Of a stretch of 40,189 nucleotides of DNA, positions 15,518 through 23,470 are shown piece by piece. The DNA comes from Hydrogenophaga flava NBRC 102514 (lineage in GTDB: Bacteria; Pseudomonadota; Gammaproteobacteria; Burkholderiales; Burkholderiaceae_C), in NCBI RefSeq assembly GCF_001571145.1, contig NZ_BCTF01000038.1:1-40189 (forward strand), written 5' to 3'. The position numbers were made by a program, and so were the translations under genes. Each line of letters starts with the position of its first letter. Within the stretch, counting starts at the first letter, position 1. The notes under the pieces were generated by a model. The model had not been told where the DNA came from and made no database searches. It saw nothing but the letters and a program-made list of their open reading frames with translations.

Positions 15518-16120
15518 CTACTTCATATCGGCACGCAGGACCTGAAGTGAAGCCCCGTCCGGCACACCCCGTTGCGCCATCATGTCCGCACTCATCGCCT
15601 GCAGCGCATCACCCCGGATGACCGTCCGCGCCGCCGGGTAGACCACACCGTTCTCGTCCAGCAGGTGCCGTTGGTAGAGCGCGTCGTAGGCCTCGAAGCG
15701 CTGCTGGTCTTCATCCGAAAAACCGGTCCAGCCTTCGCCCGCCTCGACCAGCGCCGTCAGCGCCGCGCGCACCTGCGCCCACATCACGGCCATCTCCCGG
15801 TGGTCCTGCTTGAGGCGGATGACCACCGCCACCACCGCCGGCTCGCGCTGCGCGAGCAGCGCCGGGAACACGTGGCGCTCCTCGTCCTCGTGGTGGTGCG
15901 GGCCAGCCTGGTCGAAGTAGCGCATCACGTCGCGCGCGGCGTCGCGGGCCTGGGCATCGGCACCGTGGGTCTTCACATGCGCGCGCAGCTTGCCGAGCAG
16001 GCGCAGCATGCGTTCGACGCGCTCGTGGCAGGCGTCGAGCATCTCGAACGGCGCCTCGAAGCCCACCCCCGCCGCGTGCTGGCCAGGCTGACCGATCTGG
16101 TGCAGGTGGATGCCCGCCAT
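15518..16120 (-). CDS. Hemerythrin HHE-domain protein
   Basis: A 200-residue four-helix protein of the HHE cation-binding family. Likely metal ligands are H32 (DACHERVERML), the H75-H77/E79 cluster (GPHHHEDEERHVFP), H107 (LKQDHREMAVMW) and H152/E156 (YQRHLLDENGVVYP). This pattern resembles the C-terminal region of YtfE/Ric iron-cluster-repair proteins, but there is no ScdA-like N-terminal domain. It sits 5 bases after the small conserved gene in the nrdJ-nnrS operon, which fits a role in NO or oxidative stress. The ATG at 16120 is the first in frame after the preceding gene's stop; further upstream the frame overlaps that gene. Confidence 0.85.
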   Translation of the reverse strand: MAGIHLHQIGQPGQHAAGVGFEAPFEMLDACHERVERMLRLLGKLRAHVKTHGADAQARDAARDVMRYFDQAGPHHHEDEERHVFPALLAQREPAVVAVVIRLKQDHREMAVMWAQVRAALTALVEAGEGWTGFSDEDQQRFEAYDALYQRHLLDENGVVYPAARTVIRGDALQAMSADMMAQRGVPDGASLQVLRADMK

Positions 16121-16125
16121 GGCCG

Positions 16126-16530
16126 TCAGTCCAGCAGCACCGCGCGGCCCTGCGGGTCGAACGGGATGAAGTTCTGGATGCGGCCCTGGCGGATGGACTC
16201 CACCATCTTCTGCAGCGGTGCGTCGGCATCGGCGCTGGTAGGCGGCTTGCCGGCGCTGCCCGACATGGCGGCGGCAAAGACCATGCCCCAGGGCTGGCCG
16301 AAGCCGGCGGCCTCCTGCTTGAGCTGCTCGAACGAGGCCAGCTCGTCGGGGCTCTTGTCGACGCACATCTGCGGCACCAGCGCGCCGCCCTGGCCTTTTT
16401 CGAAGGCCGCGCGTTCCGCGGGCGAGGCGTCGTCGGGCAGCTCGACAGCGGCGAACACCATCAGCAGGCGCTGGGGCAGGGGCTGGGCGCGCGCGGCGGC
16501 GAGCAGGTCGTCAAAGTTGCTGATGTCCAT
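16126..16530 (-). CDS. Small conserved protein of the nrdJ-nnrS operon
   Basis: A 134-residue soluble protein with no signal peptide or membrane segment. It begins MDISNFDDLLAAARAQPLPQRLL and contains GALVPQMCVDKSPDELASFEQLK and GFGQPWGMVFAAAMSG. From memory, relatives in Burkholderiales are often labelled ribonucleotide reductase subunit alpha. Nothing in this sequence supports that: it is about one sixth of NrdJ length and has no radical or substrate motif. The name probably came from the neighbouring nrdJ. It lies in a tight operon between the nitroreductase and the HHE protein. Function is unknown. Confidence 0.85.
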   Translation of the reverse strand: MDISNFDDLLAAARAQPLPQRLLMVFAAVELPDDASPAERAAFEKGQGGALVPQMCVDKSPDELASFEQLKQEAAGFGQPWGMVFAAAMSGSAGKPPTSADADAPLQKMVESIRQGRIQNFIPFDPQGRAVLLD

Positions 16531-16555
16531 GAAAAATCCGGTTAGGGAAAACGTG

Positions 16556-17182
16556 TCAGCCGGGGCCGACGGGGTTCAGGGTACTCACGTAGTCGACCAC
16601 CGCGGGGCGCACGACGGTCTTGCCGTGCGAGAGCGCGGTGCCGATGCTCAGGAAACACACGGCCTGCTCGTGCACGCCCAGGCCGAAGAAGCGGTGCAGC
16701 GCGGCCGAACGCACGGACTGCCCGGCCGTGAGCGCCGAGCCGTAGCCTAGGGCGGTGGCCATGAGCAGCACGTTCTGGGCTGCGGCGCCGGCCGAGATCA
16801 GACGCTCGGCCAGGCCGATCTCGGCGTCGCCCTTGGTCTCGTCCACCACCAGCAGGGCCAGGAAGGGCGAACGGAACCCTTTCTCTCGCGCCTTGGCGAT
16901 GTCGTGCGCTTCGGCCGCCGGGTCGCGCTCCAGCAGGGCCTGCACGAAGACCTCGGCCAGCGCCCCGCGCTGGTCGGCGGGCACGGCGATGAAGCGCCAG
17001 GGCAGCAGGCTCCGGTGGTCGGGTGCGGAGGCGGCCGCCGACAGGATGGTCTGCAGCTGCGCGGCGTCGGGGCCGGGCTCACCCAGGCGGAACGGCAGCA
17101 CCGTGCGGCGCGCCGACATCAGCTCGGCCGCCAGTTCGGCCCAGTCGGCGGTGCCGACACCATCGGGTGCGCAGGCGTCCAT
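16556..17182 (-). CDS. Nitroreductase-family protein
   Basis: A 208-residue FMN-binding nitroreductase-fold protein, similar to the YdjA-like short group. Diagnostic blocks are the arginine-rich start (LMSARRTVLPFRLG), SAAASAPDHRSLLPWRFIAV and the GAAAQNVLLMATALGYGSALTAG stretch that lines the flavin. Such enzymes reduce nitro groups or other electron acceptors with NAD(P)H; the true substrate is unknown. It starts 3 bases after the end of nnrS and is part of the same operon. A role in nitro or NO stress fits the neighbours but is inference. A start at the internal Met23 is possible. Confidence 0.88.
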   Translation of the reverse strand: MDACAPDGVGTADWAELAAELMSARRTVLPFRLGEPGPDAAQLQTILSAAASAPDHRSLLPWRFIAVPADQRGALAEVFVQALLERDPAAEAHDIAKAREKGFRSPFLALLVVDETKGDAEIGLAERLISAGAAAQNVLLMATALGYGSALTAGQSVRSAALHRFFGLGVHEQAVCFLSIGTALSHGKTVVRPAVVDYVSTLNPVGPG

Positions 17183-17185
17183 GGC

Positions 17186-18478
17186 TCAGCCCGGGCGGCC
17201 GTCGGCGCGCGGCCGGCCAAACCAGTTCGCCAGCCGCCCGCCCCAGACCAGCACCACGCCGGCCCAGGTCAGGGCGGCCGCGGCCAGCCAGAGGCCGCTG
17301 GCGCCCGGCAGCGTGCCGGCGATGCGCAGCAACACCGCCACCTGCAGCCCCCAGAACAGGGACCACACCGTGGCGTCGGCCACCAGCGCGCGGCCGCTGT
17401 GGCCGCAGGCCACGCGCGTGACCATGGCCAGCAGGATGGAGCCTAGGAAACCCATGGTCAGCGCGTGCAGCGCGCCCAGGCCCAGCGTGGGCACGCCATC
17501 GGCCGCGAGCAGCCACTGCGACAGGCCCGAGAGCAGCAGCGACAGGCCGAACCAGACAAAGCCCACGTGCAGCATGGCCAGCAGGCGGATCTTCAGGCTC
17601 TGCACCAGGCCCCAGACCCAGGCCAGCCAGACCAGCACGCCGCCGATGCCCAGCTCCAGCGCGCCGCGCAGCAGGCGCCAGGCCGTGCCCTCGCCCCAGC
17701 CGGCGAGCATCAGCCAGACCGAAACGATCTCCAGCACCACGGTCGCCAGCATCAGCCACAACACCCAGAACGGGCGCCAGGCCTCGATCATGGGCAGCAC
17801 GCCGGAGGTGAAAAAGGGAATCATGCGGTGGGCCACGGCCACGTAGGTGGCGACGATGAAGCCCCACAGCGCCGTGTGCACCAGGGCCAGCGCCACCGAC
17901 CACTCACCCAGCAGCAGCGCCACGCCGATGCCGGCGGCGCACAGCGCGCCCAGCGTGCCGCCCAGCGCCACCACGGTGGCGTGCACCCGGTCGGGCACAC
18001 GGCTGGCGCGCCACAGGCGCCAGAACATCCCGTTCTGCATCCCCAGGCCGGCCGCGGCCAGCAGGACGCCGGCCACCGCCACGTCCTGGTGCAGGTGCGC
18101 GCCCGCCAGCCACAGCAGCCAGCCGGCCACCTGCAGGGCCAGGGCGGGCGCGATGGCGCGGGCGTCCGGCGCATCCACCCCCAGCCACTTGGGGCCGGCG
18201 GTGAAGAGGAAGCCGGCGAAAAACAGCGGCATGAAGCCCAGGGTCATGACCACGGCGTGGGTCAGCGTGGGCGAGACGGCGTAGGACAGACCGAACAGGC
18301 CGCTGGCGCGGTCCACCTGCACCACGGCCCACCAGGCGGCCGAGGCGGCCAGCAGCAGCACGCCCGAAAAAAAGGCCAGCCGGTGTGGCGCGCGCCACAG
18401 GCTGGCCCATTGCCAGGGCGTGGCGACCGGCGAACCCTTCGGGCGCACCGGCAACGTCCCACGCCCCCCGACGCTCAT
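17186..18478 (-). CDS. nnrS: NnrS-family heme/copper membrane protein
   Basis: This 430-residue protein has about 12 membrane segments. NnrS proteins are regulated with denitrification genes and protect cells from nitric oxide stress. Recognisable blocks include HAVVMTLGFMPLFFAGFLFTAGPKWLG, YVAVAHRMIPFFTSGVLP and LGALHALTMGFLGSILLAMVTRVACGHSGR, with conserved His residues likely to hold heme. The start codon overlaps the nrdJ stop as ATGA, so it is translationally coupled to nrdJ. The long open frame above it is an artefact of the nrdJ region. Confidence 0.93.
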   Translation of the reverse strand: MSVGGRGTLPVRPKGSPVATPWQWASLWRAPHRLAFFSGVLLLAASAAWWAVVQVDRASGLFGLSYAVSPTLTHAVVMTLGFMPLFFAGFLFTAGPKWLGVDAPDARAIAPALALQVAGWLLWLAGAHLHQDVAVAGVLLAAAGLGMQNGMFWRLWRASRVPDRVHATVVALGGTLGALCAAGIGVALLLGEWSVALALVHTALWGFIVATYVAVAHRMIPFFTSGVLPMIEAWRPFWVLWLMLATVVLEIVSVWLMLAGWGEGTAWRLLRGALELGIGGVLVWLAWVWGLVQSLKIRLLAMLHVGFVWFGLSLLLSGLSQWLLAADGVPTLGLGALHALTMGFLGSILLAMVTRVACGHSGRALVADATVWSLFWGLQVAVLLRIAGTLPGASGLWLAAAALTWAGVVLVWGGRLANWFGRPRADGRPG

Positions 18479-20922
18479 CCGCAGCTGCCGAGGTGCCCGC
18501 AAGAGGTGCAGTAGTCGCAGCCGTCCTTGCGGATCATGGCGTGCGCGCCGCACTCGGGGCACTTCTTGCCGGCCATGACACCCGAGGACATGCCCACCAG
18601 CTCCGGCGCGGCCGGGGCGTGGGGCGTGGCCACTGCGGCGGTGTCGGTCTGCTGGTTGCGGCGGGCGATGATGTTCTGCAGCGCGAAGGCGATGGCGGCC
18701 ACCTCCGAGTCGTGCCACATCGGCACGTGAGTGCCGTCGGCCTTCTCGTAGGTGCCCAGGCGCACCGGACCGCGGTCCCAGGCGACCTTGCGCATGTCGC
18801 TCAGCGCCCGGCCCAGGAAGCCGCCGCGCGCGGCCAGCGACAGCATGCGCATGGTGGAGGTGATCCACTGCTGCGACTCGCCGTTCTGGCCCACGGGCAT
18901 GAAGAACTCGATCGCGCGTTCGACCGTGCCCTTGCCGTCGGCGGCGGGCACCGGCAGGAAGGAGACCACGATGTACAGCGTCTTGTGGCCTTCCTGCGTC
19001 CAGTACTCGATCTTGTCGGCCACGGCCGACAGCGCGCCCTTGGGACGGCTCTCGATCACGGTGCGCATCGGGTCGACCGGCGCCACCACGGGCGCGGGGG
19101 CCGGCTTGGCCTCGACCACCGGCGCGCCGGTGTCGAGCACCGAGCCCAGGATGTTGTTGGGCCGGTAAGTGGCCATGCCCTTGAGGCTGGCGCGCCAGGC
19201 CTGCAGGTACAGGTTCTTGAAGTCTTCGTAGGGGTAGTCGCCCGGCACGTTGACCGTCTTGGAGATCGCGGTGTCCACGAAGGGCTGCACCGCTTCCATC
19301 ATGGCGATGTGCTCGCCGGCCGTCATGGCCAGTGCGTTGACGAAGTACTCGGGCAGGTTGTCCACGTCACCGCCGAGGTCGCGGTAGAGGCGCCAGGCGT
19401 GGTCTTCCACCGCGTACTCGCGGGTGGATCCGTCGTGCTCGCGCTTCTTGCGGCGGTACATCCAGGAGAACGGCGGCTCGATGCCGTTGGAGGCGTTGTC
19501 GGCAAAGGCCAGGCTCACCGTGCCGGTGGGGGCGATGGAGAGCAGGTGGCTGTTGCGGATGCCGTGCTTGCGGATGGCCTGGCGGATGGACTCGGGCAGG
19601 CGGCTGGCGAAGGTGCCGCGCTCCAGGTAGCCGTTGGCGTCGAACTTGGGGAAGGCGCCCTTTTCCTTGGCCAGCTCGATCGAGGCGCGGTAGGCCGCGT
19701 CGCGCATGTGCTCGGCGATCTTGGCGGCCACCTTGCGGCCGTCCTCGCGGTCGTAGCGCACACACAGCATGGCCAGGGTGTTGCCCATGCCGGTGAAGCC
19801 GACGCCGATGCGGCGCTTGTCCTGCGCTTCCTTGCGCTGCTGCTCCAGCGGCCAGAAGGTCACGTCCAGCACGTTGTCCAGCGCGCGCACCTGGGTCGCC
19901 ACGGCCTGCTCGAAGGCGGCGAAATCGAACGAGGGCACGCCGCCGAAACCGAAGGCGTTGCGCACGAAGTTCGTCAGGATGATCGGGCCGAGGTCGCAGC
20001 AGCCGTAGGACGGCAGGGGCTGCTCGCCGCAGGGGTTGGTGGCGGCGATGCCTTCGCAGTAGCGCAGGTTGTTGTCCTGGTTGATCTTGTCCAGGAACAG
20101 GATGCCGGGCTCGGCGAAGTCGTAGGCCGACTTCATGATGGTGTCCCACAGTTCGCGCGCGGGCACGCTCTGGTAGACCCACAGGCCGTCGGCGCGCTGG
20201 TAGGCGCCCTTGTCCAGCACCTTGCTGCCGGGCTTGGACTTGTGCACCAGTTCCCAGGGCTGGTCGCCGGCCACGGCTTCCATGAAGGCGTCGCTCACGC
20301 CGACCGACACGTTGAAGTTGTTCCAGCGGCCGGGCGTGCGCTTGGCGGTGATGAAGTCCAGCACGTCCGGGTGGTCGATGCGCAGCACGCCCATCTGGGC
20401 ACCGCGGCGCGCGCCGGCGCTCTCGACCGTCGAGCACGACTGGTCGAACACGTTGATGTAGCTGCACGGGCCGGAGGCCATGGAGTGCGTGCCCTTGACC
20501 TCGGCGCCGCGCGGGCGGATGCGCGAGAAGTCGTAGCCCACACCACCGCCGCGGCGCATGGTTTCGGCGGCTTCGCGCAGGGCTTCGTAGATGCCCGGGA
20601 AGCCTTCGTCGTCGAAGCCCTGGATGCAGTCGCCCACGGGCTGCACGAAGCAGTTGATCAGGGTCGCCTGGATGTCGGTCCCGGCGGCGCTCATGATGCG
20701 GCCGGCACCGATGGCGCCCGCGTACAGGTTGTCAAGGAACTTGCGCTCCCATTCGGCACGGATCGGCTCTTTTTCCACCGAGGCCAGGGCGCGGGCCACG
20801 CGGCGGTAGAGGTCGTCGATGCCGGTCTCCCCGGGTTTCAGGTATTTTTCTTCCAGCACGTCGAGGCTGATCGGCTGGGGTTCCCGGAGATTCTGGGCTC
20901 CGGGTTGAGGGTCACGCTTCAT
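18475..20922 (-). CDS. nrdJ: Adenosylcobalamin-dependent (class II) ribonucleotide reductase
   Basis: NrdJ makes deoxyribonucleotides with a radical from adenosylcobalamin and so needs no oxygen. The 815-residue protein shows RRGGGVGYDFSRIRPRG, the active-site NPCGEQPLPSYGCCDLG, APTGTVSLAFADNASNGIEPPFSW and a TSCG-type C-terminal zinc-ribbon (CPECG...CDYCTSCGHLGSCG) that carries the redox cysteines. The start codon overlaps the stop of the nitronate-monooxygenase-like gene (ATGA), and its stop overlaps the nnrS start in the same way. With the FNR-type box at the operon head, this points to DNA precursor supply during anoxic growth. Confidence 0.96.
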   Translation of the reverse strand: MKRDPQPGAQNLREPQPISLDVLEEKYLKPGETGIDDLYRRVARALASVEKEPIRAEWERKFLDNLYAGAIGAGRIMSAAGTDIQATLINCFVQPVGDCIQGFDDEGFPGIYEALREAAETMRRGGGVGYDFSRIRPRGAEVKGTHSMASGPCSYINVFDQSCSTVESAGARRGAQMGVLRIDHPDVLDFITAKRTPGRWNNFNVSVGVSDAFMEAVAGDQPWELVHKSKPGSKVLDKGAYQRADGLWVYQSVPARELWDTIMKSAYDFAEPGILFLDKINQDNNLRYCEGIAATNPCGEQPLPSYGCCDLGPIILTNFVRNAFGFGGVPSFDFAAFEQAVATQVRALDNVLDVTFWPLEQQRKEAQDKRRIGVGFTGMGNTLAMLCVRYDREDGRKVAAKIAEHMRDAAYRASIELAKEKGAFPKFDANGYLERGTFASRLPESIRQAIRKHGIRNSHLLSIAPTGTVSLAFADNASNGIEPPFSWMYRRKKREHDGSTREYAVEDHAWRLYRDLGGDVDNLPEYFVNALAMTAGEHIAMMEAVQPFVDTAISKTVNVPGDYPYEDFKNLYLQAWRASLKGMATYRPNNILGSVLDTGAPVVEAKPAPAPVVAPVDPMRTVIESRPKGALSAVADKIEYWTQEGHKTLYIVVSFLPVPAADGKGTVERAIEFFMPVGQNGESQQWITSTMRMLSLAARGGFLGRALSDMRKVAWDRGPVRLGTYEKADGTHVPMWHDSEVAAIAFALQNIIARRNQQTDTAAVATPHAPAAPELVGMSSGVMAGKKCPECGAHAMIRKDGCDYCTSCGHLGSCG

Positions 20923-22211
20923 GCAAGGGCTCCGGTTTTGAAGGCGTCGGATGGTACAGGCTCCGCCGGCCGGTTGCCGGCCACCATCCAGGACATCAGA
21001 TCATGGACCGAACGGATGTCCTTGCCAAACGGCAGGGCACCGGCCCCGCGGAAAAACAGCCCCCGCTGCTGGTCGCCCTCCCAGGCGTGGGCCAGCTGCT
21101 GGTCGATGCAGAACTGGCCCATCTCGCCCTTGCCATCCCGCAATCCGCAATGCGCCAGGCAGTCGAAGGCCATGTTGCAGCGGTCCTTGACGTGCGCCAC
21201 GGCCTTGAGCTTGGGCTCCACGCGCAGGTACTTGTTGAGCCAATGTGTGCGCACACCCCGCGCCGGAAGCCCGGCCACGCTGATGAACTCCACCACGTCT
21301 TCCGGCGTCGCGTTGGCCAGCACCTGCTTGAAGGCGGGGTCGGCGTCGCATTCCTGCGTCACCGCGAAGGCCGTGCCCATCTGCACCGCGCTGGCGCCCA
21401 GACCCTGCAGGCGGAGGATGTCCTCGCGGCTGGAAATGCCGCCGGCGGCGATCAATGGAATCTTTCCTTCCAGCCCGGCCGATTTGAAAAATTCCAGGGA
21501 CTGGGGGATGACGTTCTCGAAGTTGAAGCGCGGGTCCTGCAGGTCGGCGACCTTGGCCGCGCCCAGATGCCCCCCCGCCAGCCGGGGGTGTTCGATCACG
21601 ATGGCGTCCGGCAGGCGGCCTTTTTTCTCCCACTTCTTGACGATCAGCTGCACGCCGCGCGCGTCGGACAGGATGGGGATCAGGGCCGTCCCGGGGTGGT
21701 CCTTGGCCAGTTCGGGCAGGTCCAGCGGCAGGCCGGCGCCCACCACCACCGCGTCGGCACCACTTTCCAGCGACTGGCGCACATAGATCTCGTAGGCCGA
21801 CAGGGCCTTCATGATGTTCACCGCCACCATGCCGCGCCCCTGCGAAATCAGGCGCGCGCGCTGGATCTCGCGGTCCAGCGCCACCAGGTTGGCCGCGTTG
21901 ATGCGCTCGCGCGCGTCGGGTTCCTTGCCGTTTTCCAGGTGGCTGGTCTGGGCCATCAGGTCCGGATGCAGGCGGCGCAAGTCGACCGATGACACCGTGC
22001 CCACCCCGCCCAGCGCCGCCACGGCGCCGGCCAGGCCGCCCGCCGAGACGCCCACGCCCATGCCGCCCTGCACGACCGGCAGCAGCTCGCGGCCCTTGAG
22101 CCGCCAGGGGTGCATGCCGTTTTCGCCCGCCTGGCGCAGCAGCGCCCGCGCGCGTTCGGCGGTCTCGCCGTCTCCAGGCGCCACCGCCCCCACCACATCT
22201 CGTGCATTCAT
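20919..22211 (-). CDS. Nitronate monooxygenase / 2-nitropropane dioxygenase-family flavoprotein
   Basis: This TIM-barrel FMN protein of 430 residues is of the NMO/FabK-like family. Key blocks are LLPVVQGGMGVGVSAGGLAGAVAALGGVGT, VVVGAGLPLDLPEL, IVIEHPRLAGGHLG and IPLIAAGGISSREDILRLQGLGASAVQMGTAFAVTQECDAD. A C-terminal extension has four Cys (DRCNMAFDCLAHCGLRD, FCIDQQ), unusual for simple NMOs and possibly metal binding. It is the first gene of the leftward operon and is coupled to nrdJ by an ATGA overlap. The start at 22211 is a choice; an in-frame ATG at 22226 is equally possible. Its true substrate is unknown: detoxifying nitronates fits, but an anaerobic role with no O2 use should be considered. 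Confidence 0.88.
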   Translation of the reverse strand: MNARDVVGAVAPGDGETAERARALLRQAGENGMHPWRLKGRELLPVVQGGMGVGVSAGGLAGAVAALGGVGTVSSVDLRRLHPDLMAQTSHLENGKEPDARERINAANLVALDREIQRARLISQGRGMVAVNIMKALSAYEIYVRQSLESGADAVVVGAGLPLDLPELAKDHPGTALIPILSDARGVQLIVKKWEKKGRLPDAIVIEHPRLAGGHLGAAKVADLQDPRFNFENVIPQSLEFFKSAGLEGKIPLIAAGGISSREDILRLQGLGASAVQMGTAFAVTQECDADPAFKQVLANATPEDVVEFISVAGLPARGVRTHWLNKYLRVEPKLKAVAHVKDRCNMAFDCLAHCGLRDGKGEMGQFCIDQQLAHAWEGDQQRGLFFRGAGALPFGKDIRSVHDLMSWMVAGNRPAEPVPSDAFKTGALA

Positions 22212-22245
22212 CGTCTGATTTCCCATAGGACGGCGCAAAAAACCG

Positions 22246-22294
22246 CTGGTGGAGACTACCGACGACGGCGCCGCGCCGCCTTGTTCTGGGTCAA
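22246..22294 (-). promoter_or_regulatory. FNR/Anr/Dnr-type box and promoter of the leftward nrdJ-nnrS operon
   Basis: The box TTGAC-N4-AACAA on the leftward strand (22294-22281) has the TTG-N8-CAA core of the FNR/CRP-type anaerobic regulators. Its centre lies 32 bp from the centre of TAGTCT (22258-22253), a weak -10 hexamer. That places the box at about -41.5 from a start site near 22246, the class II activator position. The next start codon is at 22226 or 22211. Confidence 0.6.
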
Positions 22295-22356
22295 GAATTG
22301 CGAACACAACCTGGGAAAAAACCCAGTCATCAGCAGGGTGATCCGGGCCGACCGGC

Positions 22357-22370
22357 TTGCGCCAGATCAA
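22357..22370. promoter_or_regulatory. Second FNR-type box in the divergent region
   Basis: TTGCG-N4-ATCAA, with a perfect right half-site and a degenerate left half-site. Its centre is 26 bp upstream of the box that serves ubiU, about -67.5 from the inferred rightward start. It could be an auxiliary or class I site. Confidence 0.4.
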
Positions 22371-22382
22371 GCCATGACGCCC

Positions 22383-22431
22383 TTGACGCGGGTCAATCGC
22401 CGTTCGTCGGCGCGGGGCTAAGGTCGCGCCT
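22383..22431 (+). promoter_or_regulatory. FNR/Anr/Dnr-type box and promoter of the ubiUVT operon
   Basis: A perfect palindrome TTGAC-GCGG-GTCAA at 22383-22396. Its centre is 32 bp from the centre of TAAGGT (22419-22424), a weak -10 hexamer. The box is therefore at about -41.5 from a start site near 22431, 41 bases before the ubiU ATG. The TTGAC/GTCAA halves fit either an oxygen sensor (Anr/FNR) or an NO sensor (Dnr/Nnr). Confidence 0.65.
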
Positions 22432-22471
22432 TCCTTTCGCCGCCCGCCGGCCACCCACCGGCCCATTGCCC

Positions 22472-23470
22472 ATGGATCTCGTCTGCCCCGCCGGCAGCCT
22501 GCCCGCCCTCAAGGCCGCCATCGACCACGGCGCCAGCTGCGTCTACCTCGGTCTGCGCGATGCCACCAACGCGCGCAACTTCGCCGGCCTGAACTTCGAC
22601 GACGCCGGCATCGCCAGCGGCATCGCCTACGCGCACCAGCGCGGCCGCCAGGTTTTCATGGCCATCAACACCTACCCCCAGGCCGGCCAGCCGCAGCGCT
22701 GGCAGCAGGCGCTGGACAAGGCCGTCACCCTGGGCGTGGACGCGGTCATCCTGGCCGACCCCGGGCTGATGGCCTACGCGGTGCAGCGCCACCCGCAGCT
22801 GCGCCTGCACCTCTCGGTGCAGGGTTCGGCCACCAACCACGAGGCGATCAACTTCTACCACCGGCAGTTCGGCATTGCGCGCGCCGTGCTGCCGCGCGTG
22901 CTCTCGCTCGAACAGGTGCGCCTGCTGGTGCAGAAGACGCCGGTGGAGATCGAGGTGTTCGGCTTCGGCAGCCTGTGCGTGATGGTCGAAGGCCGCTGCG
23001 CGCTCTCGTCCTACGTGACCGGCGAATCGCCCAACACGCACGGCGTGTGCTCGCCCGCCAAGGCGGTGCGCTGGCAGGAGACGCCCCAAGGCCTGGAGTC
23101 GCGCCTGAACGGGGTGCTGATCGACCGCTACGCGCCCAGCGAGAGCGCCGGCTACCCGACGCTGTGCAAGGGCCGCTTCGATGTGGAGGACGACCACAGC
23201 TACTACGCGATCGAAGAACCCACCAGCCTCAACACCCTGTCGCTGCTGCCGCAGCTGGCGCAGATGGGCGTTCGCGCGATCAAGATCGAAGGCCGCCAGC
23301 GCAGCCCGGCCTATGTGGCGCAGGTCACCAAGGTCTGGCGCGAGGCCATCGACAGCTGCGCGGCCCAGCCCCAGCACTACACGCCCAAGGGCCAATGGAT
23401 GGCCGCACTGGACCAGGTGGCCGAAGGCCAGCAACACACCCTCGGCGCCTACCACCGCCCGTGGAAATGA
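22472..23470 (+). CDS. ubiU: Oxygen-independent ubiquinone synthesis protein UbiU (U32 peptidase family)
   Basis: UbiU works with UbiV as an iron-sulfur complex that hydroxylates the ubiquinone ring without O2. The 332-residue protein aligns along its whole length with E. coli UbiU (331 residues), including the start MDLVCPAGSLPALKAAIDHGA. The four cluster cysteines are present in FGSLCVMVEGRC, NTHGVCSPAK and PTLCKGRF. It is annotated as peptidase U32 by family, but a protease role is not supported. The ATG at 22472 matches the family start; the upstream open frame runs through the regulatory region. No clear ribosome site precedes it. Its stop overlaps the ubiV start as ATGA. Confidence 0.95.
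   Translation: MDLVCPAGSLPALKAAIDHGASCVYLGLRDATNARNFAGLNFDDAGIASGIAYAHQRGRQVFMAINTYPQAGQPQRWQQALDKAVTLGVDAVILADPGLMAYAVQRHPQLRLHLSVQGSATNHEAINFYHRQFGIARAVLPRVLSLEQVRLLVQKTPVEIEVFGFGSLCVMVEGRCALSSYVTGESPNTHGVCSPAKAVRWQETPQGLESRLNGVLIDRYAPSESAGYPTLCKGRFDVEDDHSYYAIEEPTSLNTLSLLPQLAQMGVRAIKIEGRQRSPAYVAQVTKVWREAIDSCAAQPQHYTPKGQWMAALDQVAEGQQHTLGAYHRPWK

Noticed and set aside
17186..18868. A longer (560-codon) start for nnrS
   Set aside because: The added 130 residues are the out-of-frame reading of nrdJ. The ATG overlapping the nrdJ stop gives the normal NnrS start.
18385..21786. A 1,133-codon open frame on the + strand
   Set aside because: It is the antisense of nrdJ and the nitronate-monooxygenase-like gene. 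High GC at third positions removes stops on the complementary strand. The composition (Gly, Ala, His, Arg, Val) matches no protein family.
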